64,000 bases of DNA, from the NCBI RefSeq assembly GCF_005048265.1, contig NZ_SUNH01000010.1:62001-126000 (forward strand). Direction: 5' to 3'. Below, in pieces: positions 29,804 to 39,468 of this stretch. Both the position numbers and the translations under genes were made by a program. The notes under the pieces are model-generated. The model worked only from the letters and a program-made list of their open reading frames with translations, was not told the origin of the DNA and made no database searches. Every line of letters starts with the position of its first letter. The first letter of the stretch is position 1. This DNA is from Paracoccus hibiscisoli (lineage in GTDB: Bacteria > Pseudomonadota > Alphaproteobacteria > Rhodobacterales > Rhodobacteraceae).

Positions 29804-31381
29804 ATGGCACGCATCGCGTTCATCCTGTTGACGCACAAAGACCCGCAGGGGGTCATCGACCAGGCGCGACGCCTGACCGCGACCGGCGATTTCGTGTCCA
29901 TCCATTTCGACAAGCGCGCGCCCAAGGCGAAGTTCCAGCAGATCCGGGACGCGCTTGGCGATCATCCGGGCGTGACCTTCGCGGCGCGCCGGGTGAAATG
30001 CGGATGGGGGGAATGGTCGCTGGTGGCCGCCACCCTGGAGGCGCTGCGCGCCGCTGAGGCGGCCTTTCCGCACGCCACGCATTTCTACATGCTGTCGGGC
30101 GATTGCATGCCCATCAAGTCGGCAGAATTCGCTCATGGTTTTCTGGACGCCGAGGATTGCGACTATATCGAAAGCTTCGATTTCTTCGAGAGCGACTGGA
30201 TCAAGACCGGCATCAAGAAAGAGCGCCTGATCTATCGCCACTGGTTCAACGAGCGCACGCACAAGTGGCTGTTCTATACCAGCCTGGAGCTGCAGCAGAA
30301 GTTCGGCCTGGCGCGGCCAGTGCCGCGCGATCTGCAGGTGATGATCGGGTCGCAATGGTGGTGCCTGCGCCGCCAGACCGTCGAGGCCGTGCTGGACCTG
30401 ATCAGCCAGCGCCCCGAGATCCCGCGCTTTTTCGCGACGACCTGGATCCCGGACGAGACCTTCTTTCAGACGCTGGTGTCCCATGTGGTGCCCAGGAAGC
30501 AGATCCGCACGCGCACGCTGACCTTTCTGATCTTCAGCGATTACGGGATGCCGGTGACGTTCTACAACGATCACTATGACCTTCTGCTGCGCCAGGATTA
30601 CCTGTTCGCCCGCAAGATCAGCCCCGAGGCGCTGGACCTGCGCGCCCGTCTGGGGGCGCTGTGGCAGGCCGAGGGGCACGCCTTCAGCATCGCGGCCGAG
30701 GGGCGGCGGCTGTTCAGCTTTCTGACCGGGCGGGGGCGCATCGGCCGCCGCTTCGCGCCCCGGTTCTGGGAGACCGAAAGCAGCCTGGGCGCCGAGCGCG
30801 TCGTCCAGATCGTGGTGGCCAAGAAATGGCACATCGCCAAGCGCCTGACCGCCGCCATCCGGGCCGCGACCGAGGTGCCCGCCGTCGACTATGTGTTCAA
30901 CGAACAGGACGCCAACCTGCCCGACATGGGCGGCGTCGCCACATCGGTCGGCAAACGCGAGCGGCATCGCCGCGCGCTGGTCAAGCTGATGTTCGAGCAG
31001 TTCTCCTCGGACCGGCTGGTGTTCTGCGTGGACCCCTCGGCGCTGAGCCTGATCACCGATTTCAACGCCGACCGCGCCGAGACGCGCATCCTGTTCGTCG
31101 ACACCCGCTTTGACGACGATTACGTGCGCGGCCATATGGGCAGGGTCGGGCTGATCAGCCCCGGCGCGCCGGCCGATATCGTGGACCGGCTGCTGCCCGT
31201 CGTGCGTTGGGACCTGGAGCACGAGGCCGACCGCCTCAAGGAGGCCGGGTTCCGCTATCTGGTCACCATCTCGGAAACCGCCGGGACCGACCGCAACGCG
31301 GCGGCGCTGGCGGCGTTTCTGGGGGTGAGCCCGGACCAGGCCCGCCACCTGGCCGAGACGCCGCATCTGTTTGCCGACTGA
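29804..31381 (+). CDS. GT14-like glycosyltransferase with C-terminal DUF5928-type domain
   Basis: The N-terminal ~270 residues resemble core-2/I-branching beta-1,6-N-acetylglucosaminyltransferases: FILLTHKDPQ, VSIHFDKRAP, THFYMLSGDCMPIKS, GSQWWCLRRQTVE and WIPDETFFQTL, the last with the catalytic acid region. The C-terminal ~220 residues are a separate conserved domain seen in rhodobacterial homologues (DUF5928, name from memory). 525 residues, no membrane segment. The donor and acceptor cannot be told. The divergent sulfotransferase shares its 170-base promoter region, and the HIT gene follows at 11 bases. Confidence 0.75.
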   Translation: MARIAFILLTHKDPQGVIDQARRLTATGDFVSIHFDKRAPKAKFQQIRDALGDHPGVTFAARRVKCGWGEWSLVAATLEALRAAEAAFPHATHFYMLSGDCMPIKSAEFAHGFLDAEDCDYIESFDFFESDWIKTGIKKERLIYRHWFNERTHKWLFYTSLELQQKFGLARPVPRDLQVMIGSQWWCLRRQTVEAVLDLISQRPEIPRFFATTWIPDETFFQTLVSHVVPRKQIRTRTLTFLIFSDYGMPVTFYNDHYDLLLRQDYLFARKISPEALDLRARLGALWQAEGHAFSIAAEGRRLFSFLTGRGRIGRRFAPRFWETESSLGAERVVQIVVAKKWHIAKRLTAAIRAATEVPAVDYVFNEQDANLPDMGGVATSVGKRERHRRALVKLMFEQFSSDRLVFCVDPSALSLITDFNADRAETRILFVDTRFDDDYVRGHMGRVGLISPGAPADIVDRLLPVVRWDLEHEADRLKEAGFRYLVTISETAGTDRNAAALAAFLGVSPDQARHLAETPHLFAD

Positions 31382-31392
31382 AAGGACGCCCC

Positions 31393-31767
31393 ATGGCCTA
31401 TGACGACACCAACATCTTCGCCCGCATCCTGCGCGGAGAGATCCCGAACGACACCGTCGCGGAAAACGATCACGCGCTGGCCTTTCGCGACATCGCGCCC
31501 AAGGCACCCAGCCATGTCCTGGTGATTCCCAAGGGCGCCTATGTGGCGTTTGACGATTTCGCGGCCAACGCGTCCGAAGCCGAGATCGCGGGCTTCATGC
31601 GGCTGTGCGCGCAGGTCTGCGCAATGGAGGGGGTCTCTCTGGACCGCGGGCAGGGGTTCCGCGCCATTACCAATGCGGGCCGCGACGGCGTGCAGGAGGT
31701 GCCGCATTTCCACCTGCACATCCTGGGCGGTGCGGTGATGGGGCCGATGATCGGCGCGCGCGACTGA
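31393..31767 (+). CDS. HIT family (HINT-type) nucleotide hydrolase
   Basis: Histidine-triad phosphoramidase, HINT branch. The triad is HFHLHILGG near residue 103-111; the N-terminal TNIFARILRGEIP is typical. 124 residues. It follows the glycosyltransferase by 11 bases and may be cotranscribed, but this is a housekeeping family. Convergent with the ABC ATPase gene. Confidence 0.93.
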   Translation: MAYDDTNIFARILRGEIPNDTVAENDHALAFRDIAPKAPSHVLVIPKGAYVAFDDFAANASEAEIAGFMRLCAQVCAMEGVSLDRGQGFRAITNAGRDGVQEVPHFHLHILGGAVMGPMIGARD

Positions 31768-31780
31768 AGCCGGGCGGCAG

Positions 31781-32704
31781 TCAGTTCCGGGTCAGCTCGA
31801 CAAAGACATCCTCCAGGTCGGGCTGTTCGGTCGCCACGTCCAGGATCGGCACGCCCGCAGCGCGCAGCGCGTCCAGGATCTGATCGGCGCGCAGGCGGGA
31901 CGGGGGATAGGTGACGGCCAGCCGCCCGTCGGGGCGGATCTCGGACCGGCAGCCCTGGGGCAGGGGCGGGACGGGGACGGCGCCGCCCGTGTCCAGCACC
32001 AGCGTCTTGCCATCGGTGCGCGACAGCAAGTCCTGGGTCGTCTGGCGCACCACCACCTGGCCGTGGTTGATGATGGCGATCTGGTCGCACATCTGTTCGG
32101 CCTCCTCCAGATAATGGGTGGTCAGGATGATCGTCATGCCCTGTTCGTTCAGGCGGCGGACGTTCTTCCACAGCATCTCGCGCAGGGTGATGTCGACGCC
32201 CGCGGTGGGTTCGTCCAGCACTAGGATATGCGGGCGATGCACCAGCGCCTTGGCCAGGAGCAGCCGCCGCTTCATCCCGCCCGACAGGGAACGGGCATAG
32301 GCATTGGCCTGATCGGTCAGGCCCACCAGCGCCAGCAGCTCATCGGTCCAGCGTTCGGATTTCGGCACGCCGTAAAGGCCCGCCTGGACCTCCAGGCTGG
32401 CGCGGGGCGAGAAGAACGGGTCCATGTTCAGCTCCTGCGGCATGACCCCGATGGCGGCGCGCGACTGGCGCGGGTTCACGTCCTGATCGAACCCCCAGAT
32501 CGACACCCGGCCTGCGGTCTTGTTCACCAGGCCCGCAAGGATGTTGATCAGGGTGGACTTGCCCGCGCCGTTCGGGCCCAGCAGGCCGAAGATGCTGCCT
32601 GCGGGGATGGTCAGGTCGATCCCCTTCAGGGCCTCCTTGGCGGGAGCGTTGCCTTGGGCGGCATAGGTCTTGCGAAGACCCTGGATCTGGATGGCATCGG
32701 GCAT
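31781..32704 (-). CDS. ABC-2 type transporter ATP-binding protein, no permease nearby
   Basis: ATPase of the DrrA/CcmA-like group: Walker A GPNGAGKS (43-50), signature LSGGM (140-144), Walker [13 protein letters not shown] (160-171), then a C-terminal domain of about 90 residues. 307 residues. The frame extends 31 codons upstream without homology. The permease usually lies next to such genes, but the HIT gene on one side and a zinc-finger gene on the other exclude a partner here. Confidence 0.88.
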   Translation of the reverse strand: MPDAIQIQGLRKTYAAQGNAPAKEALKGIDLTIPAGSIFGLLGPNGAGKSTLINILAGLVNKTAGRVSIWGFDQDVNPRQSRAAIGVMPQELNMDPFFSPRASLEVQAGLYGVPKSERWTDELLALVGLTDQANAYARSLSGGMKRRLLLAKALVHRPHILVLDEPTAGVDITLREMLWKNVRRLNEQGMTIILTTHYLEEAEQMCDQIAIINHGQVVVRQTTQDLLSRTDGKTLVLDTGGAVPVPPLPQGCRSEIRPDGRLAVTYPPSRLRADQILDALRAAGVPILDVATEQPDLEDVFVELTRN

Positions 32705-32795
32705 GAGGCGTTCCTTAGCAGAGCTTGCGAAGGCAGGCGGCGCTGCGCTAATGGGGTTAGACCAGATGAAGCACGCCGCCACAAGAAGGCCAGCC

Positions 32796-33041
32796 ATGAC
32801 GCAGCACGTGACGCCCGAGACCCCGCTGTCGACCGAAACCGGACCCGAGGCGCTGAGCCGCCCGGCCCCGGTGACCGAGGTCGTGACCCGCTGGCGCGTC
32901 AGCTGCGACGGCGATGACGGGGCGGGCCTGGGCCATCCCCGGGTCTGGCTGGCGATCAGCCCCGATCTGGGCTTCGTCGATTGCGGCTATTGCGACAAGC
33001 GGTTCGTGATCGACCGCGATCACGCGGGCGACGATCACTGA
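32796..33041 (+). CDS. zinc-finger CHCC domain protein (NDUFS6-like)
   Basis: 81 residues ending in the zf-CHCC pattern: [27 protein letters not shown]. This domain in mitochondria and alphaproteobacteria is related to the complex I accessory subunit NDUFS6; the bacterial role is not settled. The domain's usual Cys-His-Cys-Cys is partly seen (C near 34, H, then CGYC). AAGG precedes the ATG by 6-7 bases. Confidence 0.8.
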   Translation: MTQHVTPETPLSTETGPEALSRPAPVTEVVTRWRVSCDGDDGAGLGHPRVWLAISPDLGFVDCGYCDKRFVIDRDHAGDDH

Positions 33042-33067
33042 CCCGCCAGGATCGTCCCGACCCGCGT

Positions 33068-33104
33068 CGGTTTGCCGCCCCCCATCGAGGGGGCCGTCAA
33101 ACCG
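33068..33104. terminator. compound hairpin in convergent junction
   Basis: Outer arms CGGTTTG / CAAACCG enclose an inner CCCCC-ATCGA-GGGGG hairpin, between the zf-CHCC gene (plus) and the DUF2256 gene (minus, whose stop it overlaps). Probably a bidirectional terminator, although no long T-run is seen. Confidence 0.45.
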
Positions 33105-33279
33105 GGGCGGCGCTGCCGCCCGGCGCGTCCCCGCGGGCCTTGCCCTTGCCCCGGCAGCGGTCCGAGCAATAGCGGACATTGTCCCAATCGCGTTCCCATT
33201 TCTTGCGCCAGGTGAACGGCAGCCCGCATGCGGCGCAGATTTTCGTGGGCAGGTCGGATTTGCGGCGCATCTTTGGCAT
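33097..33279 (-). CDS. DUF2256 small zinc-ribbon-like protein
   Basis: 60 residues of unknown function with the DUF2256 pattern: [20 protein letters not shown] followed by VRYCSDRCR, two CxxC-type pairs that probably bind zinc. The frame extends 33 codons upstream toward polA without homology. Divergent from polA with 79 bases between the starts. The gene is easily missed because of its size. Confidence 0.8.
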   Translation of the reverse strand: MPKMRRKSDLPTKICAACGLPFTWRKKWERDWDNVRYCSDRCRGKGKARGDAPGGSAAPV

Positions 33280-33358
33280 GGCGGTTCTGGGGCATCCTGC
33301 TGGAAGATCGGTCCGGGTCGTGGCACAAGGCGGCCCTGACCAGCAAGGATAGGTGATC

Positions 33359-36157
33359 ATGGGCGAGCGTTTCGGCAAGGGCTGTCATCTGCATCTGATC
33401 GACGGATCGGCCTTCATCTTTCGCGCCTATCACGCGCTGCCGCCGCTGACGCGCAAGTCGGACGGGCTGCCAGTGGGTGCGGTTGCGGGGTTCTGCAACA
33501 TGCTGTGGCGGTACGTGCAGACCGATGACGGACACACCGCGCCGACCCATGCGGCGGTGATCTTTGACCATTCGTCCAAGACCTTCCGCAACGAGATCTA
33601 TCCCGCCTACAAGGCGCAGCGCCCCGAGCCGCCCGAGGATCTGCGCCCGCAATTCCCGCTGACCCGCGATGCGACCCGCGCCTTCAACATCGCCTGCATC
33701 GAGACGCAGGGGTATGAGGCGGACGACATCATCGCGGCCATGGCCTGCGCCGCCCGCAACGCCGGCGGCACCGCCACGATCATCAGCAGCGACAAGGATC
33801 TGATGCAGCTGATCGGCGATGGCGTCGACATGCTGGACCCGATCAAGAACAAGCTGATCGGCCGCGACGAGGTGTTCGAGAAGTTTGGCGTCTATCCGGA
33901 ACGCGTGGTCGATGTGCAGGCGCTGGCCGGTGACGCGGTCGACAACGTGCCTGGCGCGCCGGGCATCGGCATCAAGACCGCCGCCCTGCTGATCCAGGAA
34001 TACGGCGACCTGGAGACGCTGCTGTCGCGCGCCGAGGAGATCAAGCAGCCCAAGCGCCGCCAGACCCTGATCGAGCATGCCGACCAGATCCGCATCAGCA
34101 AGCGCCTGGTGCAGCTGGATTGCGAGACGCCCCTGGACGTGACGCTGGAGTCCCTTGAGGTGAAGGCGCCCGATGCCGACCGCCTGCTGGCCTTCCTGTC
34201 CGAGATGGAGTTCCGCACCCTGACCAACCGCGTGGCGGAATCCCTCGGCGCCGAGGCCCCCGCGATTCAGGCCGCACCCGTCAGCGATGCGCCCGCCGCG
34301 CCGGATCAGCCCGCCATCGACACGGGCCGCTATGAGACGGTGACCACCCCTGATGCGCTGGATGCTTGGATCGCCGCCATCCGCGACGGGGGGCAGGTGG
34401 CCATCGACACCGAGACCACAAGTCTGGACGAGATGCAGGCCGATCTGGTGGGCATCAGCCTGGCCACAGCGCCGGGGCGGGCCTGCTATATCCCCCTGGG
34501 GCATGTCGCGGGAGGAGACGACCTGTTCGGCCAGTCCGCGCGGGTCGAGGGGCAGCTGGACCCCGCGACCGTCCTGGCCGCGCTGAAGCCGGTTCTGGAA
34601 GACGCAGCGATCCTGAAGATCGGGCAGAACCTGAAATACGACTGGAAGATGCTGGCCCGCCACGGGGTTCGGATGGCCCCGGTCGCCGACACGATGCTGA
34701 TGTCCTATGCCCTGAACGCGGGCACCCACAATCACGGCATGGACGAGCTGGCCGAACGCTATCTGGGCCATAAGTGCATTCCCATCAAGGAGCTGATCGG
34801 GTCTGGCAAGAGCCAGATCCATTTCGGCCAGGTCGCCATCGACAAGGCCGCCCCCTACGCGGCCGAGGATGCGGATGTCACCCTGCGCCTATACCAGCAT
34901 TTCGCGCCGATGCTGCCGGTGGAAAAGGTGTCCACCGTCTATCACACGCTGGAACGCCCGATGATCCCGGTGCTGGCGCAGATGGAGATGGCGGGCATCC
35001 GGATCGACACCGAGGTGCTGAAACGCATGTCCAACGTCTTTGCGCAAAAGATGGCGCAGCTGGAGGATGAGATCCACGGGCTGGCGGGGCAAAGCTTCAA
35101 CATCGGCAGCCCCAAGCAGCTGGGCGAGATCCTGTTCGACAAGATGGGACTGAGCGGCGGCAAGCAGGGCAAGACCGGGGCGTTTTCGACCAGTGCCGAC
35201 GTGCTGGAGGATCTGGCCGCCGAGGGGCACGACCTGCCCGCCCGCGTGCTGGACTGGCGCCAGATCAGCAAGCTGAAATCGACCTATACCGACGCGCTGC
35301 CCACCTATGTGAACGCGGAAACGGGGCGGGTGCACACCAGCTATTCGATCACAGGGGCGCAGACGGGGCGGCTGTCCTCGACCGAGCCGAACCTGCAGAA
35401 CATCCCGATCCGCACCGAAGAGGGGCGCCGCATCCGCCAGGCCTTCATCGCGCCGGACGGCTACAAGCTGGTCGCCCTGGACTATAGCCAGATCGAGCTG
35501 CGCATCCTGGCGCATGTGGCCGATATCCCGGCGCTGAAGCAGGCGTTCCGCGACGGCATCGACATTCACGCCATGACCGCCAGCCAGATGTTCGGCGTGC
35601 CTGTCGAGGGGATGGACCCGATGATCCGGCGCCAGGCCAAGGCGATCAATTTCGGGGTGATCTACGGCATTTCGGGCTTTGGGCTGTCCAGGAACCTGCG
35701 CATCCCGCGGGCCGAGGCGCAAAGCTTCATCGACACCTATTTCGAGCGTTTCCCCGAAATCCGCGCCTATATGGACAAGACCGTCGCGGATGCGAAGCAG
35801 GACGGATATGTCACAACGCTGTTCGGGCGGCGCATCAACACGCCGGGCATCAACCAGTCCGGCCCCGCCGCCGGGGGTGCGCGGCGCGCGGCGATCAACG
35901 CGCCGATCCAGGGGGCAGCGGCCGACATCATCCGCCGCGCGATGATCCGCATGCCGGATGCCATTGCCGATCTGCCCGCGCGGATGCTGCTGCAGGTGCA
36001 TGACGAGCTGGTCTTCGAGGTCCGCGAGGATGCCGCGGACGACCTGATCGCCCGCGCCCGCGCCGTGATGGAGGGCGCGGCCGAGCCGTCCGTGCGCCTG
36101 TCCGTGCCGCTGGTCGTCGATGCGGGCCAGGGCGCCACCTGGGCCGAGGCGCACTGA
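33359..36157 (+). CDS. polA: DNA polymerase I
   Basis: Repair and Okazaki-fragment polymerase. Three domains: 5'-nuclease (about 1-300; [15 protein letters not shown] start, YEADDII), 3'-5' exonuclease (about 320-520) with an intact acidic motif [12 protein letters not shown] near 347-358, so proofreading should be active, and polymerase with motif [13 protein letters not shown] (Asp about 708), motif [15 protein letters not shown] (about 757) and motif [12 protein letters not shown] (about 880). 932 residues from ATG 33359; GTG 33353 is in frame. Ends 7 bases from the convergent hemN. Confidence 0.98.
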   Translation: MGERFGKGCHLHLIDGSAFIFRAYHALPPLTRKSDGLPVGAVAGFCNMLWRYVQTDDGHTAPTHAAVIFDHSSKTFRNEIYPAYKAQRPEPPEDLRPQFPLTRDATRAFNIACIETQGYEADDIIAAMACAARNAGGTATIISSDKDLMQLIGDGVDMLDPIKNKLIGRDEVFEKFGVYPERVVDVQALAGDAVDNVPGAPGIGIKTAALLIQEYGDLETLLSRAEEIKQPKRRQTLIEHADQIRISKRLVQLDCETPLDVTLESLEVKAPDADRLLAFLSEMEFRTLTNRVAESLGAEAPAIQAAPVSDAPAAPDQPAIDTGRYETVTTPDALDAWIAAIRDGGQVAIDTETTSLDEMQADLVGISLATAPGRACYIPLGHVAGGDDLFGQSARVEGQLDPATVLAALKPVLEDAAILKIGQNLKYDWKMLARHGVRMAPVADTMLMSYALNAGTHNHGMDELAERYLGHKCIPIKELIGSGKSQIHFGQVAIDKAAPYAAEDADVTLRLYQHFAPMLPVEKVSTVYHTLERPMIPVLAQMEMAGIRIDTEVLKRMSNVFAQKMAQLEDEIHGLAGQSFNIGSPKQLGEILFDKMGLSGGKQGKTGAFSTSADVLEDLAAEGHDLPARVLDWRQISKLKSTYTDALPTYVNAETGRVHTSYSITGAQTGRLSSTEPNLQNIPIRTEEGRRIRQAFIAPDGYKLVALDYSQIELRILAHVADIPALKQAFRDGIDIHAMTASQMFGVPVEGMDPMIRRQAKAINFGVIYGISGFGLSRNLRIPRAEAQSFIDTYFERFPEIRAYMDKTVADAKQDGYVTTLFGRRINTPGINQSGPAAGGARRAAINAPIQGAAADIIRRAMIRMPDAIADLPARMLLQVHDELVFEVREDAADDLIARARAVMEGAAEPSVRLSVPLVVDAGQGATWAEAH

Positions 36158-36164
36158 CCCAGGC

Positions 36165-37520
36165 TCAGACGGCGGCCGAATGCCCCCCTTCGGGGGCGGC
36201 ATAGGCGTCCAGCGCCTGCGCGATTAGCCGCGTCAGGGGGCGTGCCTCGGGCGGGATGACCAGCGCGCCGTCGCGCAGTGCGACCGCCGGGCCGAACCGG
36301 TCCAGCAGGGGTGCCAGAATGCGGGACTGCTGGTCCGGGGTCAGGCCGAAGCGCGCCTGGATATCGGCGGGGTCGATGCGGAAATCGCACATCAGCGCCT
36401 CGATCATGCGGCCGCGCCAGCCGTCCTCGGGGCCGAAGGCATGGCCGCGCGTCACCGGCACGCGACCCGCGCGCACCGCCGCCAACCAGGCCCCGGTCGC
36501 GGGCGCGTTCTGCGCATAGCCCTGCGGATAGCGCGAGATGGACGAGGCCCCCAAGCCCAGCAGAACCTCGGCCCCGTCATCGGTATAGCCCTGGAAGTTG
36601 CGCCTGAGCCGCCCCTGATCGGCGGCCCGCGCCAGACCGTCGCCCGGCCGCGCGAAATGGTCGATGCCGATCTGGCGGAACCCATCATCCAGGAACAGCG
36701 CCCGCGCCGTGTCGAACAGCGCCAGACGCGCCTCTCCGTCGGGCAGCGCGGCCTCGGGGATCATCACCTGCCGCCGCGACATCCACGGCACATGCGCATA
36801 GCCGTACAGCGCGACCCGGTCGGGCGACAGCGCCAGCAGCTTTTGCACCGTATCGGCCATGCGCGCGCCGGTCTGATGCGGCAGGCCATAGAGGATGTCG
36901 GCATTCAGCCCGGCAATGCCGTGATCGCGAATCAGGTCGACCGCGCGGGCGGTCAGCGCAAAGCTTTGCGGGCGGCCGATGCTGTCCTGGATCTGGGGGT
37001 CGAAATCCTGCACCCCGACCGAGGCCCGCGTCATCCCGGCCTGCACCAGCGCCGCCATGCGGGGGGCGTCGATCTCGGACGGGTCGATCTCGACCGAGAA
37101 TTCGGCCCCCTCGCGGAACGGGAACGCCGCGCGGATGGCATCGGCCAGCCGGGCGATCAGCGCGGGCGTCAGCAGCGTGGGCGTCCCCCCGCCCCAATGC
37201 AGCCGCGACAGCGTGATGCCCTGCGGCAGCCGGGCCCGCAGCTGGCGCAGCTCGGTCAGCAGCGCCTGGACATAGTCCGCCACCGGCTTGAGGCTCTGGG
37301 TGCCCTGCGTGCGGCAGGCGCAGAACCAGCACAGCCGCCGGCAGAACGGCACGTGCACATACAGCGACACGGGCGTGCCGGGGTCCAGTACCTCCATCCA
37401 GCTGCCGACCACGGTGCCGTCCACCGTGGGGCGGAACTGGGTCGCGGGCGGATAGCTGGTATAGCGGGGGGCCCGCGATTCAAACAGGCCCGTTCGTCTC
37501 AGTTGCGAAAGATGTTCCAT
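36165..37520 (-). CDS. hemN: oxygen-independent coproporphyrinogen III dehydrogenase HemN
   Basis: Radical SAM enzyme that makes protoporphyrinogen IX without oxygen in haem synthesis. The cluster motif is C60-x3-C64-x2-C67 (FCRRLCWFCACR), after the family's PRYTSYPPATQF and YVHVPFC. 451 residues. ATG 37520 fits the family start; the frame extends 10 codons upstream. It is divergent from fnrL, and an FNR box lies 36-49 bases before its start, consistent with anaerobic activation as shown for hemN/hemZ in Rhodobacter. Confidence 0.96.
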   Translation of the reverse strand: MEHLSQLRRTGLFESRAPRYTSYPPATQFRPTVDGTVVGSWMEVLDPGTPVSLYVHVPFCRRLCWFCACRTQGTQSLKPVADYVQALLTELRQLRARLPQGITLSRLHWGGGTPTLLTPALIARLADAIRAAFPFREGAEFSVEIDPSEIDAPRMAALVQAGMTRASVGVQDFDPQIQDSIGRPQSFALTARAVDLIRDHGIAGLNADILYGLPHQTGARMADTVQKLLALSPDRVALYGYAHVPWMSRRQVMIPEAALPDGEARLALFDTARALFLDDGFRQIGIDHFARPGDGLARAADQGRLRRNFQGYTDDGAEVLLGLGASSISRYPQGYAQNAPATGAWLAAVRAGRVPVTRGHAFGPEDGWRGRMIEALMCDFRIDPADIQARFGLTPDQQSRILAPLLDRFGPAVALRDGALVIPPEARPLTRLIAQALDAYAAPEGGHSAAV

Positions 37521-37540
37521 GCGGCTATCACTGGGACAGG

Positions 37541-38311
37541 ATGCGCACACCTGCCTTGACCCAGATCAACACGACGGATGCAGGGCATGGTGACATGCAC
37601 TGCGAGGACTGCCCCATCCGCTATCGCGCCGTCTGCGCCCAATGCGAGGGCGATGAACTGGCGACGCTGGAGCAGATGAAGTTCTATCGCAGCTATCAGG
37701 CCGGGCAGCCGATCATCTGGGAAGGCGACCGGATGGATTTCGTGGCCTCGGTCGTGACGGGTGTCGCCACGCTGACCCACACGCTGGAGGATGGGCGCAC
37801 CCAGATGGTGGGCCTGCTGCTGCCAAGCGATTTCCTGGGCCGGCCGGGGCGCGATCAGGCGGCCTATAACGCGACCGCCACCACCGATGTCGTGCTGTGC
37901 TGTTTCCGGCGCAAGCCCTTTGACCAGATGATGCGCCAGACCCCGCATGTCGCGCATCGCCTGCTGGAGATGACCCTGGACGAGCTGGACGCGGCGCGCG
38001 AATGGATGCTGCTGTTGGGCCGCAAGACCGCGCGCGAAAAGATCGCCTCGTTCATCGCCATCATCGCGCGCCGCCAGGCCGCGTTGCACAAGAGGCGCCC
38101 CGGCGGGCGGATGCAGCTGGACCTGCCCCTGACCCGCGAGGCGATGGCCGATTACCTGGGCCTGACAATCGAGACCGTCAGCCGCCAGATCACCGCCCTG
38201 CGCCGCGACGGCATCATCGAGATGGTCGGCAAGCGCGAGGTGACCCTGCCCGATTACGACCGCCTGGTCGAGGAATCGGGCGATGACAGCGACGGCGGCA
38301 CGCTGTCCTGA
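37541..38311 (+). CDS. fnrL: Fnr-type oxygen-sensing regulator FnrL/FnrP
   Basis: CRP/FNR-family regulator with an oxygen-labile [4Fe-4S] cluster, active without oxygen. N-terminal cysteines C21, C24, C32, C35 and the central C120/C121 supply candidate ligands; the helix-turn-helix (about 199-226) keeps the E-x2-S-R DNA-recognition residues (E211, S214, R215). 256 residues from the first ATG. An FNR box overlaps codons 6-10, so the true start may be ATG 37595 (MHCEDCPIRYRAVC), which keeps all cysteines. Homologues in this family commonly have about 10-15 residues before the first Cys, which favours the long form. Confidence 0.93.
   Translation: MRTPALTQINTTDAGHGDMHCEDCPIRYRAVCAQCEGDELATLEQMKFYRSYQAGQPIIWEGDRMDFVASVVTGVATLTHTLEDGRTQMVGLLLPSDFLGRPGRDQAAYNATATTDVVLCCFRRKPFDQMMRQTPHVAHRLLEMTLDELDAAREWMLLLGRKTAREKIASFIAIIARRQAALHKRRPGGRMQLDLPLTREAMADYLGLTIETVSRQITALRRDGIIEMVGKREVTLPDYDRLVEESGDDSDGGTLS
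37556..37569. promoter_or_regulatory. FNR box between hemN and fnrL
   Basis: TTGAC-CCAG-ATCAA fits the FNR consensus TTGAT-N4-ATCAA with one mismatch. Centre 37562.5 is about 42 bases upstream of the hemN start codon and within the 5' codons of the longest fnrL frame. It could activate hemN and/or autoregulate fnrL. Confidence 0.75.
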
Positions 38312-38364
38312 GGGCCGCGCGCCCCGGCTTTTCATCCTGGCACCGCTCTGCTAACAGGCGCCTT

Positions 38365-38400
38365 CCCGGTCGCAGCCTACCCGGGTCACAAAAACAAGGG
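38365..38400 (+). ncRNA. preQ1-I-like riboswitch in the queC leader
   Basis: A 5-bp stem CCCGG / CCGGG (38365-38369, 38381-38385) closes an 11-base loop TCGCAGCCTAC, followed by an A-rich tail TCACAAAAACAAGGG. This matches the minimal preQ1-I aptamer known from Thermoanaerobacter (loop beginning TCGCAG, tail ACAAAACAAGG) almost base for base in the conserved parts. Loop CCT can pair with AGG of the tail to make the H-type pseudoknot. The tail's AAGGG is also the only ribosome site for queC, 7 bases before its ATG, so ligand binding should block translation of queCDE. Confidence 0.8.
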
Positions 38401-38407
38401 TCACAGA

Positions 38408-39115
38408 ATGAACACCACTCTCGTCTGCTCGGGCGGGCTGGACTCCGTCTCGCTTGCCCAAGTCCTGGCCGCGCAGGGTCGCCTGTCGCGGATCGTCAGC
38501 TTTGATTACGGCCAGCGCCACCGCAAGGAGCTGGATTTCGCGCGGGCCTGCGCGACGCGCCTTGCCGTGCCCTTTCACCTGGTCGATCTGTCCGGCCTGG
38601 GGGCGGCGCTGTCGGGGTCGGCGCTGACCGATGATCTGGCCGTGCCCGATGGCCATTACGCCGAAGAGACCATGCGCGTCACGGTCGTCCCCAACCGAAA
38701 TGCCATCATGCTGACCGTGGCCTTTGGCATCGCCGCGGCCAATGGCGACACGGCGGTCGCGGCGGCGGTCCATGGCGGCGATCACTTCATCTATCCTGAC
38801 TGCCGCCCGGCCTTTACCGACGCCTTTGCCGCCATGCAGCGCGCGGCGCTGGACGGCTATGCCGATGTCGCGCTGGAGGTGCCTTTTGTCCATGCGACCA
38901 AGGCCGATATCGTGGCGGCGGGGGCGGGTGCCGGGACGCCCTTCGCGCAGACCTGGTCCTGCTACAAGGGCGGCGCGCGCCATTGCGGGCGCTGCGGCAC
39001 CTGCGTCGAGCGGCGCGAAGCATTCCACCTGGCGGGCGTCGCGGACCCCACCGATTACGACGACGCCGATTTCTGGCAGGCGGCGGTCGCGGCCCATGCC
39101 GCAGGGGGGGCGTGA
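38408..39115 (+). CDS. queC: 7-cyano-7-deazaguanine synthase QueC
   Basis: Converts 7-carboxy-7-deazaguanine to preQ0 with ATP and ammonia, in queuosine biosynthesis. PP-loop SGGLDS (8-13), VVPNRNAIML motif, and four zinc cysteines near 185-200 (SCYKGGARHCGRCGTC). 235 residues. First gene of a tightly overlapping queC-queD-queE operon (TGATG to queD). The leader carries a preQ1-I-like element that should respond to pathway product. Confidence 0.96.
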   Translation: MNTTLVCSGGLDSVSLAQVLAAQGRLSRIVSFDYGQRHRKELDFARACATRLAVPFHLVDLSGLGAALSGSALTDDLAVPDGHYAEETMRVTVVPNRNAIMLTVAFGIAAANGDTAVAAAVHGGDHFIYPDCRPAFTDAFAAMQRAALDGYADVALEVPFVHATKADIVAAGAGAGTPFAQTWSCYKGGARHCGRCGTCVERREAFHLAGVADPTDYDDADFWQAAVAAHAAGGA

Positions 39116-39468
39116 TGTTCCGGATCAGCAAGGAGTTCCACTTCAGCGCCTCGCATCGGCTGGACCACCTGGCCCCCGACCATCAATGCGCGCGGCTGCA
39201 TGGGCACAATTACATCGTTGTGGTCGAGCTGGCGGCTGCGGATCTGAACAGGGACGGCTTCGTGCGCGATTATCACGAGCTGGCGCCGCTGAAGGCCTAT
39301 CTGGACGAAAGTTTTGATCACCGGCACCTGAACGACGTGCTGGACGTGCCCTCGACCGCCGAGAATCTGGCGCGCCACCTGTTCGACTGGTGCCGCGCCC
39401 GCTGGCCCGAGACCAGCGCCGTCAAGGTCAGCGAGACGCCCAAGACGTGGGCGGAATACCGGCCATGA
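39115..39468 (+). CDS. queD: 6-carboxy-5,6,7,8-tetrahydropterin synthase QueD
   Basis: Second step of preQ0 synthesis from GTP via dihydroneopterin triphosphate. Zinc ligands H14, H29, H31 (RLHGHNY) and catalytic C25 are visible. 117 residues. The ATG shares a base with the queC stop; the longer upstream frame lies inside queC and is spurious. Confidence 0.95.
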   Translation: MFRISKEFHFSASHRLDHLAPDHQCARLHGHNYIVVVELAAADLNRDGFVRDYHELAPLKAYLDESFDHRHLNDVLDVPSTAENLARHLFDWCRARWPETSAVKVSETPKTWAEYRP

